Shown in pieces: positions 29,901-38,411 of a DNA stretch of 64,000 nucleotides (the first letter of the stretch is position 1; each line of letters begins with the position of its first letter). The translations under genes were made by a program, and so were the position numbers. The notes under the pieces were generated by a model that was given only the letters and a program-made list of their open reading frames with translations, did not search any database and was not told where the DNA came from. This DNA comes from Hyphomicrobiales bacterium (lineage in GTDB: Bacteria; Pseudomonadota; Alphaproteobacteria; Rhizobiales; Rhizobiaceae): the NCBI GenBank assembly GCA_900473745.1, contig UCMW01000004.1, positions 124,001 to 188,000 of the forward strand, written 5' to 3'.

Positions 29901-30971
29901 ATGCAACAGGCAGTTTTTGGCCGTGCGGCCAATTTGCGGCGCGGCGAGTTTCGCGGCAGCGCCGGTGAGTATTTCGGCATCTGGATCGTCAACATCCTGC
30001 TGACCATTATCACGGTCGGCATTTATTCGGCCTGGGCCAAGGTTCGCCGCAACCGCTATTTCTACGGGAACTCGTTCATTGACGGTCACTCCTTCGACTA
30101 TCACGCTCGTGGCCTGCAGATCTTCATCGGCCGCGCCATCGTCTTCGGCTATATCATCGCCTACAACGTGCTCCTGACCTTCAGCCCGATCGCGGGCGGT
30201 ATCCTGGCGCTGTTGATGCTCGTCCTCCTGCCGTGGATCGTCATGCGCAGCCTGCGGTTCAACGCCCGCGTTACCAGCTACCGCAACATCCGCTTCGACT
30301 TTGTCGGCAAGACCTGGGGTGCGGTTGTCGCCATCATTTTCGGCGGCATCGTCGCCTTCTTCTCGCTCGGCATCCTGGCGCCTTTCGCCAGTCGCTGGCT
30401 CTATCGCTACATCTTCAACAACCTGCGTTATGGTGACCGCGCCTTCACGACTGATCCGAAGATCGGTGCTCTCTACCGAGTCTGGCTGCCGGCCTTCCTG
30501 CTGATGCTCGTCGGTGCCGCAGTCGGCGGGGCGATCGCGATGATCGCCTACTACAGCGCCGTCGGAGTGAGCGATGAGACCATGATCGATCTCGAGCTCC
30601 AAGTCGTCGTCGCCGTCTACGCCGCCCTGATCCCCGCGCTCTTGCTGTGGGGCGTGGCCGCGATCTTCTACCGGATCGGCGTTCGCAACGTGGTGATGAA
30701 TTCGGCTCGTTTTGATACCCGCCACACCCTGTTCTCGGATCTCGGCCGGCTTCGCTATTTCTGGATCGTCGTCTCCAACCTCGTGGTCACGGTCGTCACC
30801 CTCAGCCTCATGCGCCCCTGGGCGGCCGTGCGTGAGCACCGCTATGTGATCCAGCATTCCGGCATCGTGGTCGATGGCGAGCTTGGCGATGTGGTAGCCT
30901 CCATGCAGAATTCCGGCTCGGCCGTCACGGCCGAATATCTCGATCTCGAAGGGTTCGACTTTGGCTTCTGA
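29901..30971 (+). CDS. YjgN-family (DUF898) membrane protein
   Basis: A 356-residue inner-membrane protein with about seven helices. The family opening GEYFGIWIVNILLTIITVGIYSAWAKVRRNRYFY is exact in pattern, followed by YRNIRFDFVGK and NNLRYGDRAF. Its function is unknown. The start at ATG 29901 has GAGGGA eight bases upstream. Its last 11 bases overlap the start of the M48 peptidase gene, so the two are translationally coupled. This DUF898/M48 pairing is seen in many proteobacteria and suggests a membrane protein and a dedicated protease. Confidence 0.88.
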   Translation: MQQAVFGRAANLRRGEFRGSAGEYFGIWIVNILLTIITVGIYSAWAKVRRNRYFYGNSFIDGHSFDYHARGLQIFIGRAIVFGYIIAYNVLLTFSPIAGGILALLMLVLLPWIVMRSLRFNARVTSYRNIRFDFVGKTWGAVVAIIFGGIVAFFSLGILAPFASRWLYRYIFNNLRYGDRAFTTDPKIGALYRVWLPAFLLMLVGAAVGGAIAMIAYYSAVGVSDETMIDLELQVVVAVYAALIPALLLWGVAAIFYRIGVRNVVMNSARFDTRHTLFSDLGRLRYFWIVVSNLVVTVVTLSLMRPWAAVREHRYVIQHSGIVVDGELGDVVASMQNSGSAVTAEYLDLEGFDFGF

Positions 30972-32019
30972 AGACAAGCCCATCGCCTCCGGTCACTGGC
31001 ACCCGCCGGGGTCCAGCCGCGCCGAGCCAGCCGTGCTTCTGGGGGCGGACAAGACGCTCTATGTCCGGCTCGCCGCCGGCGGCGACCCGGTCTGTGTGGG
31101 GGATCTGGCCCGGACGGAGATTTCCGCCCGGGTCGGTCGTGTCCCGCGCCGCATCACCTTTGCTGACGGTTCACTGTTCGAGACAGTAGACAATGACGCC
31201 GTCGATCTCTGGTTGAAGAAGCACGGCAAGAGCGGTTTCGTCCACGAGCTCGAACACTTCCATCCCCGCCTCATTGCCCTGGTGGTCGCGATCTTCATGC
31301 TCGCGGGCCTCATCTACCGCTACGCGGTGCCGGCCCTGGTCGAGGTGGCCGTGCTCGTGACGCCGCCGGCCGTGACGCAGTGGATGGCGAGTGGCACGCT
31401 GCTGTCCCTCGATCAGGCGGTCTTCGACGACAGCAAGCTGCCGGATAGCCGGCAGGCCGAGATACGGGAGGCCTTCAACGAGGTCGCCGCCCTCTCCTCT
31501 CGCGGAGGCGATGGCTACAACCTCAACTTCCGCCTTGGCGGCGTGATCGGACCCAATGCCTTCGCCCTGCCGGATGGCACGCTCGTCATCACGGATGAGC
31601 TAATCGAACTGGCGGACGGCGACATGGACATGATCATCGGCGTCTTGGCGCATGAGATCGGCCATGTCGAGCGGGAGCACTCGCTGCGTCAGCTTTACCG
31701 CGCGGCCGGCATGGCCGGGTTGATCATGCTGATCGCAGGTGATGTGGGTGCTGCCGGCGAGGATATCCTCACCAATGGTGCAGCCCTGATGTCGCTCTCG
31801 CATTCCCGCGACGCGGAGAACGAGGCGGATCGCATCTCGGTGGAGCTGATGGCGAAGGCGGGACGCGATCCGCGCGCCATCGGCCGCTTCTTTGCACGCC
31901 TGGAGGAAAAGCTCGGGCTCGACGGCGAATCCAGCTTCCTGTCCACGCACCCGGGCACTACCGAGCGTCGCCAGGCGATCGACGATCACGCCAGGTCAAT
32001 CGGAGCGGCAGTGCCCTGA
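30961..32019 (+). CDS. M48-family membrane metalloprotease
   Basis: A 352-residue zinc protease. The zinc site is HEIGH within IGVLAHEIGHVEREHSL, with the third ligand Glu in SRDAENEADRISVELM. One membrane helix (about residues 103-125) precedes the catalytic domain, and the N-terminal 90 residues are a soluble domain unlike HtpX. It starts with TTG at 30961 inside the preceding gene; GAAGGG stands six bases upstream, and no later ATG would leave the N-terminal domain intact. It probably degrades membrane or periplasmic proteins together with or under control of the DUF898 protein. The pair ends at a strong hairpin. Confidence 0.87.
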   Translation: MASEDKPIASGHWHPPGSSRAEPAVLLGADKTLYVRLAAGGDPVCVGDLARTEISARVGRVPRRITFADGSLFETVDNDAVDLWLKKHGKSGFVHELEHFHPRLIALVVAIFMLAGLIYRYAVPALVEVAVLVTPPAVTQWMASGTLLSLDQAVFDDSKLPDSRQAEIREAFNEVAALSSRGGDGYNLNFRLGGVIGPNAFALPDGTLVITDELIELADGDMDMIIGVLAHEIGHVEREHSLRQLYRAAGMAGLIMLIAGDVGAAGEDILTNGAALMSLSHSRDAENEADRISVELMAKAGRDPRAIGRFFARLEEKLGLDGESSFLSTHPGTTERRQAIDDHARSIGAAVP

Positions 32020-32047
32020 CCGCTCTCTCCGGGAAGACAGAAACGCA

Positions 32048-32081
32048 AGAAGGGGCGGTCACGACCGCCCCTTCTGCTTTT
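32048..32081. terminator. Convergent terminator between the M48 gene and fbpA
   Basis: AGAAGGGGCGG (from 32048) pairs with CCGCCCCTTCT (to 32075) around TCACGA, with a short T run on the plus strand (GCTTTT). It serves the M48 gene and possibly fbpA in the other direction. Confidence 0.8.
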
Positions 32082-32098
32082 AATGGTTCTGCCGAAGC

Positions 32099-33136
32099 TT
32101 ACTGCGTTGCGCCGTCGTTCAGGCCGACCTTGTCGACCAGTTCCGACGCCGTCTTGCGGTTGGCGGCGATGTCGACGAGAGGCAGCGTATCGGCCTTGAT
32201 CGTGCCGAAGCCGGCGACGATCTCGGAGGCCTTGGCGTTCGGTCCGACCGGATATTCGAAGACCTGCTCGGCATAGATGGTCTGCGCTTCGTCCGAGGCG
32301 AGGAATTCCATCAGCTTGACGGCATTGTCCTTGTTCGGGGCATTCTTGGCCAGCGCCATGCCGGAGATGTTGACATGGGTGCCGCGATCAGCGGAATTCG
32401 GGAAGAGAACCTTGACGGACTTGGCCCATTCCTTCTCTTCCGGCTCCTTCTCATTGGTCTGCATCAGGCCGAGATAATAGGTGTTGGCCAGACCGAGATC
32501 GCATTCGCCGGCGTGGATCGCCTTGGCCTGGGCGCGGTCGTTGCCATCAGGCTTCTTGACCAGGTTCTGCTTCAGGCCGGCCAGCCACTTTTCGGTATAC
32601 TCGGCGCCATGATGGGCGACCATCGAGGCGAACAGGCCGATATTGTAGGAATGCTGGCCGTCACGCATGCAGATGCGGCCCTTCCACTTGGGATCGGCAA
32701 GCTCTTCATAGGTGATCGCATCTTCGGAGACGCGGTCCTTGGACGCGTAGACGACACGGCCACGGGTCGTCAGACCGAACCAGTTGCCATCGGTATCGCG
32801 ATACTGGGCGGGAATCTGCTTGTTGATGTCTTCGTCGTTCAGCGGCTGTGTCACGCCGCCATCCTTGGCTTCCGTCAGGCGCGCGATGTCGATCGTCAGG
32901 ATGACGTCGGCAGGCGAATTGGCGCCTTCGGCCGTGATGCGCTCAACCAGGCCCTTGTCGAGGAAGAGCACGTTCGTCTTGATGCCCGTCTCCTTGGTGA
33001 AGGCGTCCATCAGCGGCTGGATCAGCTCCGGCTGACGATAGGAGTAGATGTTGACTTCACCTTCGGCCGCAGCCGTGCCGGCCGACAAGGCCAACATGGA
33101 AACGGCGCCGAGTGCGAATGTACGGATGGATGTCAT
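32099..33136 (-). CDS. fbpA: Ferric iron ABC transporter substrate-binding protein
   Basis: A 345-residue periplasmic Fe3+-binding protein of the FbpA/FutA transferrin-like fold. A signal peptide (ending TAAA, about residue 24) precedes GEVNIYSYRQPELIQPLMDAF. Iron-ligand tyrosines are likely in the segment CDLGLANTYYLGLM, and NLTAEGA-like surface loops follow. Other typical blocks are VILTIDIARLTEA and RGRVVYASKD. The start at 33136 has GGGAGG upstream. It is divergent from rirA, with an iron-responsive operator overlapping the probable promoter, so it should be repressed by RirA when iron is ample. The permease fbpB is elsewhere in the window. Confidence 0.92.
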   Translation of the reverse strand: MTSIRTFALGAVSMLALSAGTAAAEGEVNIYSYRQPELIQPLMDAFTKETGIKTNVLFLDKGLVERITAEGANSPADVILTIDIARLTEAKDGGVTQPLNDEDINKQIPAQYRDTDGNWFGLTTRGRVVYASKDRVSEDAITYEELADPKWKGRICMRDGQHSYNIGLFASMVAHHGAEYTEKWLAGLKQNLVKKPDGNDRAQAKAIHAGECDLGLANTYYLGLMQTNEKEPEEKEWAKSVKVLFPNSADRGTHVNISGMALAKNAPNKDNAVKLMEFLASDEAQTIYAEQVFEYPVGPNAKASEIVAGFGTIKADTLPLVDIAANRKTASELVDKVGLNDGATQ

Positions 33137-33169
33137 GGCAATGCCTCCCTCTTGCAGAATGTTGACGCG

Positions 33170-33198
33170 CATATTCATGAATTGAGATAAGCTGTCAA
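33170..33198 (-). promoter_or_regulatory. Probable fbpA promoter
   Basis: On the minus strand TTGACA (33198-33193), a perfect -35 consensus, is followed after 17 bases by AATATG (33175-33170), a weak -10. It would start transcription about 25-30 bases upstream of fbpA and it overlaps the iron-responsive operator. Confidence 0.55.
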
Positions 33199-33200
33199 TT
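33180..33200. promoter_or_regulatory. Iron-responsive operator (IRO box), RirA site
   Basis: AATTGA and TCAATT form a perfect 6-bp inverted repeat around GATAAGCTG, that is TGA-N9-TCA at 33183-33197, the sequence bound by RirA in rhizobia. It overlaps the -35 element of fbpA and lies about 110-130 bases upstream of rirA, so it can control fbpA directly and possibly rirA too. Confidence 0.82.
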
Positions 33201-33252
33201 CCACTCGACTTTAATCACGGACACGTGAGCGCAGAACTTGAGTATTTTGGAA

Positions 33253-33281
33253 TTGTTCAAAACTACAAAAGGCGCTATATA
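33253..33281 (+). promoter_or_regulatory. Probable rirA promoter
   Basis: TTGTTC (33253-33258) and TATATA (33276-33281) are 17 bases apart, with the predicted start about 20 bases before the rirA start codon. It does not overlap the IRO box. Confidence 0.5.
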
Positions 33282-33308
33282 AGCCGCAACAAAACAGAGG
33301 AATCGTGC

Positions 33309-33785
33309 ATGCGTTTGACAAAGCAGACAAATTACGCCGTGCGCATGCTGATGTACTGCGCCGCCAACACCGATCAGTTGAGCCGCATTCCGGAAATCGC
33401 CAAGGCTTATGGGGTCTCGGAACTCTTCCTGTTCAAGATCCTGCAGCCGCTCAACAAGGCCGGGCTCGTCGAAACCGTGCGCGGCCGCAACGGTGGCGTG
33501 CGCCTGGGTCGTCCCGCTGAAAAGATCACGCTGTTCGATGTCGTGAAGGTCACCGAAGACAGCTTCGCCATGGCGGAATGTTTCGAGGACGACGGTGATG
33601 TGGATTGTCCTCTGATCGACAGCTGCGGTTTGAACTCGGCCCTGCGCCGGGCGCTGAATGCCTTCTTCGACGTGCTCTCGGAATATACGATCGACGATCT
33701 GGTCAAGGCCCGGCCGCAGATCAACTTCCTTCTCGGAATCGACGATCTCGCGCCACGCAATGTTCGGCGCGCGCCGGCCGCCTGA
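33309..33785 (+). CDS. rirA: Iron-responsive Rrf2-family repressor RirA
   Basis: A 158-residue regulator that senses iron through a [4Fe-4S] cluster and represses iron-uptake genes in rhizobia. The winged helix MRLTKQTNYAVRMLMYCAAN...IAKAYGVSELFLFKILQPL is followed by the wing GRNGGVRLG. The cluster ligands are Cys91, Cys100 and Cys106 (AECFEDDGDVDC and SCG). The whole sequence is close to the RirA proteins I know, more so than to IscR. The start at 33309 has AGAGGA upstream. It faces fbpA across an IRO box, the arrangement found in S. meliloti. A strong terminator follows. Confidence 0.96.
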   Translation: MRLTKQTNYAVRMLMYCAANTDQLSRIPEIAKAYGVSELFLFKILQPLNKAGLVETVRGRNGGVRLGRPAEKITLFDVVKVTEDSFAMAECFEDDGDVDCPLIDSCGLNSALRRALNAFFDVLSEYTIDDLVKARPQINFLLGIDDLAPRNVRRAPAA

Positions 33786-33811
33786 AGACACCAATCGAAA
33801 CAGCCTGGATC

Positions 33812-33835
33812 AACCCGCCGCAAGGCGGGTTTTTT
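33812..33835 (+). terminator. Terminator of rirA
   Basis: AACCCGCC (33812-33819) pairs with GGCGGGTT (33824-33831) around GCAA and is followed by more T, 27 bases after the stop codon. Confidence 0.93.
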
Positions 33836-33970
33836 CGTTGCGAGACAAGCGTTCGTCCTCATCTTGCGTCCCTCCGCCGCTATGCTACGCTTACGTGCAC
33901 GGCAGTTTAAGTCTGCTTAATGTAGTTGCGGTTGAAATGCTGCGCTGCCGGGGATCTCTGGGGGGAGAGC

Positions 33971-35635
33971 ATGTACGACTACGTGATCATCGGCGGCGGC
34001 TCGGCAGGTTCGGTTCTGGCGGCGCGCCTGAGTGAGGATCCGTCTGTCACCGTCTGCCTGCTCGAGGCCGGAGGTCGGGGGGACGGCATCTTTGCCCGCG
34101 TGCCGATGGCCGCCGCAGCTTTGGTTCCCGGCCATGTGAAAAGTGCCAATTGGCGTTTCTCCACGGTCCCGCAACCGGGACTGAACGGTCGCCGCGGTTA
34201 CCAGCCGCGCGGTCGGGGACTCGGCGGATCGAGCCTGATCAATGCCATGCTCTATGTGCGTGGCCATGCGCGCGACTATGATGAATGGGCGGCACTCGGC
34301 TGCGGGGGTTGGTCCTGGGACGAGGTGTTGCCTTGGTTCAGGAAGGCGGAGGACAATATTCGCGGTGCGGACGATCTGCATGGCCGCGGCGGTCCTCTTC
34401 AGGTCTGCGACCAGAACTGGACGCGTCCGATCAACCAGGCCTTTCTCAAGGCCTGCGAACAGAACGGTCATGGGCAGAACGACGATTTCAACGGGCCGCG
34501 TCAGGAAGGCGCCGGCGTCTATCAGACGACGCAGTTCTGGAACGGGCCGAAGCGTGGCGAGCGCTGCTCTGCAGCCGCGGCTTATCTGCACGACGTCATG
34601 ACGCGCCGGAATCTCACCGTGATCACCGAGGCGCATGTATCGCGCATCATCGTCGAGCGGGGCAGGGCGGTCGGCGTCGCCTATCGTTCTGGAAAGGAGG
34701 AACGTGTCGTCCGGGCGGGCCGGGAAGTCCTGCTGTCGGCTGGCGCCCTGCAATCACCGCAAATCCTGATGCTGTCAGGCATCGGCCCGGCCGACCACCT
34801 CAAGTCGCTCGGTATCTCTATCGTGCTCGATCGCCCGGAAGTCGGCGCAAATCTGCAGGATCATCTCGATTACACGATGATCTTTCGCTCGCCCGACACC
34901 GACATGTTCGGCATGGGCATCATGGCGACGCTTGACCTGATCCGGGCTGCGAACGAATGGCGCACCGAGCGCATGGGCCATCTGCGCTCGACCTGCGCGG
35001 AATCGGGCGCCTTCCTGAAATCCGATCCGTCCCTCGACCGGCCGGACATCCAGCTCCATTTCGTCGTCGCCATGGTCGACGACCACGTGCGGAAGATGCA
35101 TTGGGGTCATGGTTACTCCTGCCACGTCTGCGTGTTGCGCCCCAATTCGCGCGGCACCGTCCGGCTGGCGAGCGCCGACCCGTCGGCGGCGCCGCTGATC
35201 GATCCCGCCTTCCTGTCTGACCCGCGCGACATCGAGACACTGCGCAAGGGGGCCCGGATGATGGCCGAAATCATGGGCGCGCCTGCGCTCAACAAGTATC
35301 GTGGAGCGGAACTCTACCCCGCCGGTCAGTCCGACGCGGAACTCGACGCGGCCATTCGTGCCCGGGCCGATACGATCTACCATCCCGTTGGCACCTGCCG
35401 CATGGGCTCAGATGAAGGCGCGGTTGTCGATCCGGCCCTGAAGCTAAACGGTATCGAGGGGCTCCGCGTCATCGATGCCTCCGTGATGCCACGCCTGATC
35501 GGCGGCAACACCAATGCCCCTGTCATCATGATGGCGGAAAAGATCGCGGCGGCCATCCGGGCGGAGAGGCTTTCGGCAAAAGGCCAGGCAAGCAGCCGCG
35601 CCGCGGCAAGCAAGAGCGGATTGCATTTCGCCTGA
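33971..35635 (+). CDS. GMC-family alcohol oxidoreductase
   Basis: A 554-residue FAD enzyme of the glucose-methanol-choline family. The FAD site is YVIIGGGSAGSVLAARLSED, the two GMC signatures are RGRGLGGSSLINAMLYVRG and GALQSPQILMLSGIGP, and the catalytic His/Asn pair lies in HPVGTCRMG and GNTNAPVIMMAEK. The closest well-known members are choline dehydrogenases (BetA), but the absence of BetB/BetI neighbours argues against choline. The start at 33971 has GGGGGGAGAG upstream. It lies 50 bases before the gluconokinase gene and may share its transcript, which would hint at a sugar or sugar-alcohol substrate. That link is inference. Confidence 0.87.
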   Translation: MYDYVIIGGGSAGSVLAARLSEDPSVTVCLLEAGGRGDGIFARVPMAAAALVPGHVKSANWRFSTVPQPGLNGRRGYQPRGRGLGGSSLINAMLYVRGHARDYDEWAALGCGGWSWDEVLPWFRKAEDNIRGADDLHGRGGPLQVCDQNWTRPINQAFLKACEQNGHGQNDDFNGPRQEGAGVYQTTQFWNGPKRGERCSAAAAYLHDVMTRRNLTVITEAHVSRIIVERGRAVGVAYRSGKEERVVRAGREVLLSAGALQSPQILMLSGIGPADHLKSLGISIVLDRPEVGANLQDHLDYTMIFRSPDTDMFGMGIMATLDLIRAANEWRTERMGHLRSTCAESGAFLKSDPSLDRPDIQLHFVVAMVDDHVRKMHWGHGYSCHVCVLRPNSRGTVRLASADPSAAPLIDPAFLSDPRDIETLRKGARMMAEIMGAPALNKYRGAELYPAGQSDAELDAAIRARADTIYHPVGTCRMGSDEGAVVDPALKLNGIEGLRVIDASVMPRLIGGNTNAPVIMMAEKIAAAIRAERLSAKGQASSRAAASKSGLHFA

Positions 35636-35685
35636 ACCTTCCTATTGTGGCGGCCCTTGGATGAGGATGCGCGAAGAGGAAAAGC

Positions 35686-36219
35686 ATGCCGGGAGAGAAT
35701 GGCTCATCCGCCGCACAGGCGGTGATCGTCATGGGCGTCAGCGGCTGCGGCAAGTCCTCGGTCGGCGAGGCGCTCGCATCTCGCCTCGGGCTCCCCTTCA
35801 TCGAAGGCGATGCCCTCCATCCTGAGAGCAATGTCGCGAAAATGGCGGCCGGCACGCCGCTGACCGACGAGGACCGCTGGCCCTGGCTGACCGTGATCGG
35901 CGAGTGCATGGCCGATGCCTTGTCGCGCGGCGAGGGGATCGTCGTTTCCTGTTCGGCGCTTAAGAAGATCTACCGCGAGCACCTGCGCGCCGCGACCGGT
36001 GGCAGTCTTTCGTTCGTCTATCTCGAGGGATCGCGGGAATTGCTCGGAAGCCGCATGGGCGCCCGCACCGGCCATTTCATGCCGCTTGGTCTGCTCGACA
36101 GCCAGCTCGCTACGTTGGAAGTGCCGACCGCTGAGCCGGGCGTCGTCACGGTGTCCATCGATCAGCCGGTCGAGGGCATCGTCGCCGATGCCCTCCAAGG
36201 TCTCGATGTCCGGGCCTGA
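35686..36219 (+). CDS. gntK: Gluconokinase
   Basis: A 177-residue P-loop kinase that phosphorylates D-gluconate to 6-phosphogluconate for the Entner-Doudoroff or pentose-phosphate pathway. The P-loop GVSGCGKSS, the block EGDALHPESNVAKMAAGTPL, DRWPWL, CSALKKIYRE and HFMPLGLLDSQLATLE are family signatures in the right order and length. The start at 35686 has GAAGAGGAAAAG upstream. It follows the GMC gene and is convergent with aguB with only three bases between the stop codons, so no terminator separates them. Confidence 0.95.
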   Translation: MPGENGSSAAQAVIVMGVSGCGKSSVGEALASRLGLPFIEGDALHPESNVAKMAAGTPLTDEDRWPWLTVIGECMADALSRGEGIVVSCSALKKIYREHLRAATGGSLSFVYLEGSRELLGSRMGARTGHFMPLGLLDSQLATLEVPTAEPGVVTVSIDQPVEGIVADALQGLDVRA

Positions 36220-36222
36220 GGC

Positions 36223-37092
36223 TCAGCCTTCGTAGCCCAGGAGCGGACCGTAAAGCTCCGGACGACGATCTCGGAACAGCCCCCAGCTGGCGCGCTGCCT
36301 TGCGATGCCGTCAAGATCGAAGGTCGCGGTCAGCACTGCCTCCGTCTCCCGATCGGCAGTTGCCACCATCGCACCGGTCTGGTCGCAGATGAAGGAGGAG
36401 CCGTAGAAGGTGAGCGATGTGCCCTTGCGGCCGTCCTCCTTGCCAATGCGGTTGGAGGCGATGACCGGCATGATATTGGCCGCCGCATGGCCCTGCATTA
36501 CCCGCTGCCAGTGGCCGGAGCTGTCGATGCTTGCATCCTGCGGCTCCGAGCCGATTGCGGTCGGATAGAACAGGAGTTCGGCGCCCTGCAGCGCCATGGC
36601 GCGGGCCGCCTCCGGGAACCACTGGTCCCAGCAGATGCCGACGCCGATCGCCGCATGGCGCGTCTCCCAAATTTCGAACCCTGTATCTCCGGGCGAAAAG
36701 TAGAATTTTTCCGTATAGCCGGGACCATCCGGGATATGGCTCTTGCGATAGATGCCGAGCACATCGCCGGTCGCGTCGATGATGGCGACGCTATTGAAGA
36801 AGGTCTGCCCGGCCTTTTCGAAGAAGCTGACGGGAATGACGACGTTGAGCTCTTCAGCCAGCGCTGCGAAGTGCTCGATGAGCGCATTGTCATGCGCAGG
36901 CTTGGCTAGATCGAAGAATTCCGCGATCTGGTCCTGGCAGAAATAGGGTGCCTCGAACAGCTCCTGGATCAGGACGATCTGAGCGCCTTTCGCAGCGGCC
37001 TCGCGCACGAGCTTTTCCGCTCGTGCGATGTTGCCGGGCAGATCCCATGAGCAGGCCATCTGGGTGGCGGCGACGGTGACGGTACGGGTCAT
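36223..37092 (-). CDS. aguB: N-carbamoylputrescine amidase
   Basis: A 289-residue nitrilase-family hydrolase that releases putrescine, CO2 and ammonia from N-carbamoylputrescine. The catalytic triad is visible: Glu44 (LIQELFEAPYF), Lys117 (YRKSHIPDGPGY) and Cys154 (GICWDQWFPE), and GHWQRVMQGHAAANIMPVIASNR is typical of AguB. Agmatine deiminase (aguA), its usual partner, is not in the window. It starts 11 bases after puuB on the same strand and so belongs to the puuA-puuB-aguB operon, linking agmatine-derived putrescine to its oxidation. Confidence 0.93.
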   Translation of the reverse strand: MTRTVTVAATQMACSWDLPGNIARAEKLVREAAAKGAQIVLIQELFEAPYFCQDQIAEFFDLAKPAHDNALIEHFAALAEELNVVIPVSFFEKAGQTFFNSVAIIDATGDVLGIYRKSHIPDGPGYTEKFYFSPGDTGFEIWETRHAAIGVGICWDQWFPEAARAMALQGAELLFYPTAIGSEPQDASIDSSGHWQRVMQGHAAANIMPVIASNRIGKEDGRKGTSLTFYGSSFICDQTGAMVATADRETEAVLTATFDLDGIARQRASWGLFRDRRPELYGPLLGYEG

Positions 37093-37103
37093 CTCTTCTC
37101 TCC

Positions 37104-38402
37104 TTAAACGCCGAGCCGGTCGCGCATGCCGTAATACCAGGCACCGAGCGCCGTGAACGGCACACGGAACATGCGGCCGCCCGGGAAGGGATAGGCCTGC
37201 AGCGAGGACCAGACGTCGAAGCGGCTCATCTGGCCGTGAACGGCCTCGCCCAGGATCTTGCCGAGCAGATGCGTCGTTGTCACGCCATGGCCGCTGTCGC
37301 CATGCGAGAAGTAGACGGTGTCGGACAGCTTGCCCATATGCGGGATACGCGTCAGCGTCAGCGCGAAATTGCCGCTCCAGGCATAGTCGATCTTCACGTC
37401 CTTCAGCTGCGGGAAGGTCTTCAGCATGTTCGGCCGGATGACGCCCGTCAGGTTCTTCGGATCTTGGCCGCCATAACCGATGCCGCCGCCGTAAAGCAGG
37501 CGGTTGTCGGCCGTGCGGCGATAATAGTCGAGCACGTAGTTCGCATCCTCGACGCAGTAATTGGCCGGCAACAGCTCCTCGATCAGCTTGGCATCCAGCG
37601 GTTCGGTCGCCATCACTTGGCTGGAAACCGGCATCATCTTCTCGGTCACCTTCGGCGCGATGCCGGCCATATAGGCATTGCCGCAGACCAGGATATGCTT
37701 GGCTTTGACGATGCCGCCCTCGGTGCAGACGAAGGGTTGCGGGCCGGTGTCGAGATGCACGACCTTCGAATTTTCGAAGATCTTGGCGCCGAGGCTTTCG
37801 GCCGCCGCTGCCTCGCCGAGCACCAGGTCCAGCGGATGGATATGGCCGCCATGACGGTCGATCATGCCGCCGACATAGCGGTCGGTCTTGGCATATTTCG
37901 CGACTTCGGACTTGGAGACCATTTCCAGTCCGTCATGGCCATGTTTCATCCAGTGTGCCCGGACGTCGGCCATCTCTTTCACCTGTTTGTCGGTGAAGGC
38001 AGCGAAGAAACCGCCATCGACGAGATCGCATTCAATCCCATACTTCGCCACACGCTCACGAATGATCCCGCCGCCCTCGAGCGACATCTCGCCCAGCCGA
38101 TCGGCCTTCTCCTGGCCATAGCGTTTGGCGATCGTTTCGAGATCGCGGCTGTAGCCGTTGACGATCTGCCCGCCATTGCGACCAGAGGCGCCAAAACCGA
38201 TGCGATCGGCTTCCAGCACGATCACGGCATAGCCCTTTTCGGCGAGTTCGAGGGCCGCCGAAATGCCGGTGAAGCCGGCACCGATGATGCAAATGTCGGT
38301 GGTGTGCTGGCCATCCAGCTTCGGGCGCACGCGCTTGTCGCGGGCAGAGGCTGCGTAATAGGTGGCCGCATGGCCGGGATTGGGTCCGATCGACTTGGTC
38401 AT
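37104..38402 (-). CDS. puuB: Gamma-glutamylputrescine oxidase-like FAD enzyme
   Basis: A 432-residue FAD-dependent amine oxidase of the DAO family. The FAD site is DICIIGAGFTGISAALELAEKG, and FGASGRNGGQIVNGYSRDL, SHGDSGHGVTTTHLLGK and LYGGGIGYGG match PuuB/OrdL proteins, which oxidise gamma-glutamylputrescine to the aldehyde with release of ammonia and hydrogen peroxide. It lies nine bases downstream of the glutamylpolyamine synthetase gene, supporting that substrate. The remaining enzymes of the pathway (PuuC, PuuD) are not in the window. Confidence 0.88.
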   Translation of the reverse strand: MTKSIGPNPGHAATYYAASARDKRVRPKLDGQHTTDICIIGAGFTGISAALELAEKGYAVIVLEADRIGFGASGRNGGQIVNGYSRDLETIAKRYGQEKADRLGEMSLEGGGIIRERVAKYGIECDLVDGGFFAAFTDKQVKEMADVRAHWMKHGHDGLEMVSKSEVAKYAKTDRYVGGMIDRHGGHIHPLDLVLGEAAAAESLGAKIFENSKVVHLDTGPQPFVCTEGGIVKAKHILVCGNAYMAGIAPKVTEKMMPVSSQVMATEPLDAKLIEELLPANYCVEDANYVLDYYRRTADNRLLYGGGIGYGGQDPKNLTGVIRPNMLKTFPQLKDVKIDYAWSGNFALTLTRIPHMGKLSDTVYFSHGDSGHGVTTTHLLGKILGEAVHGQMSRFDVWSSLQAYPFPGGRMFRVPFTALGAWYYGMRDRLGV

Positions 38403-38411
38403 GGCTTCACC

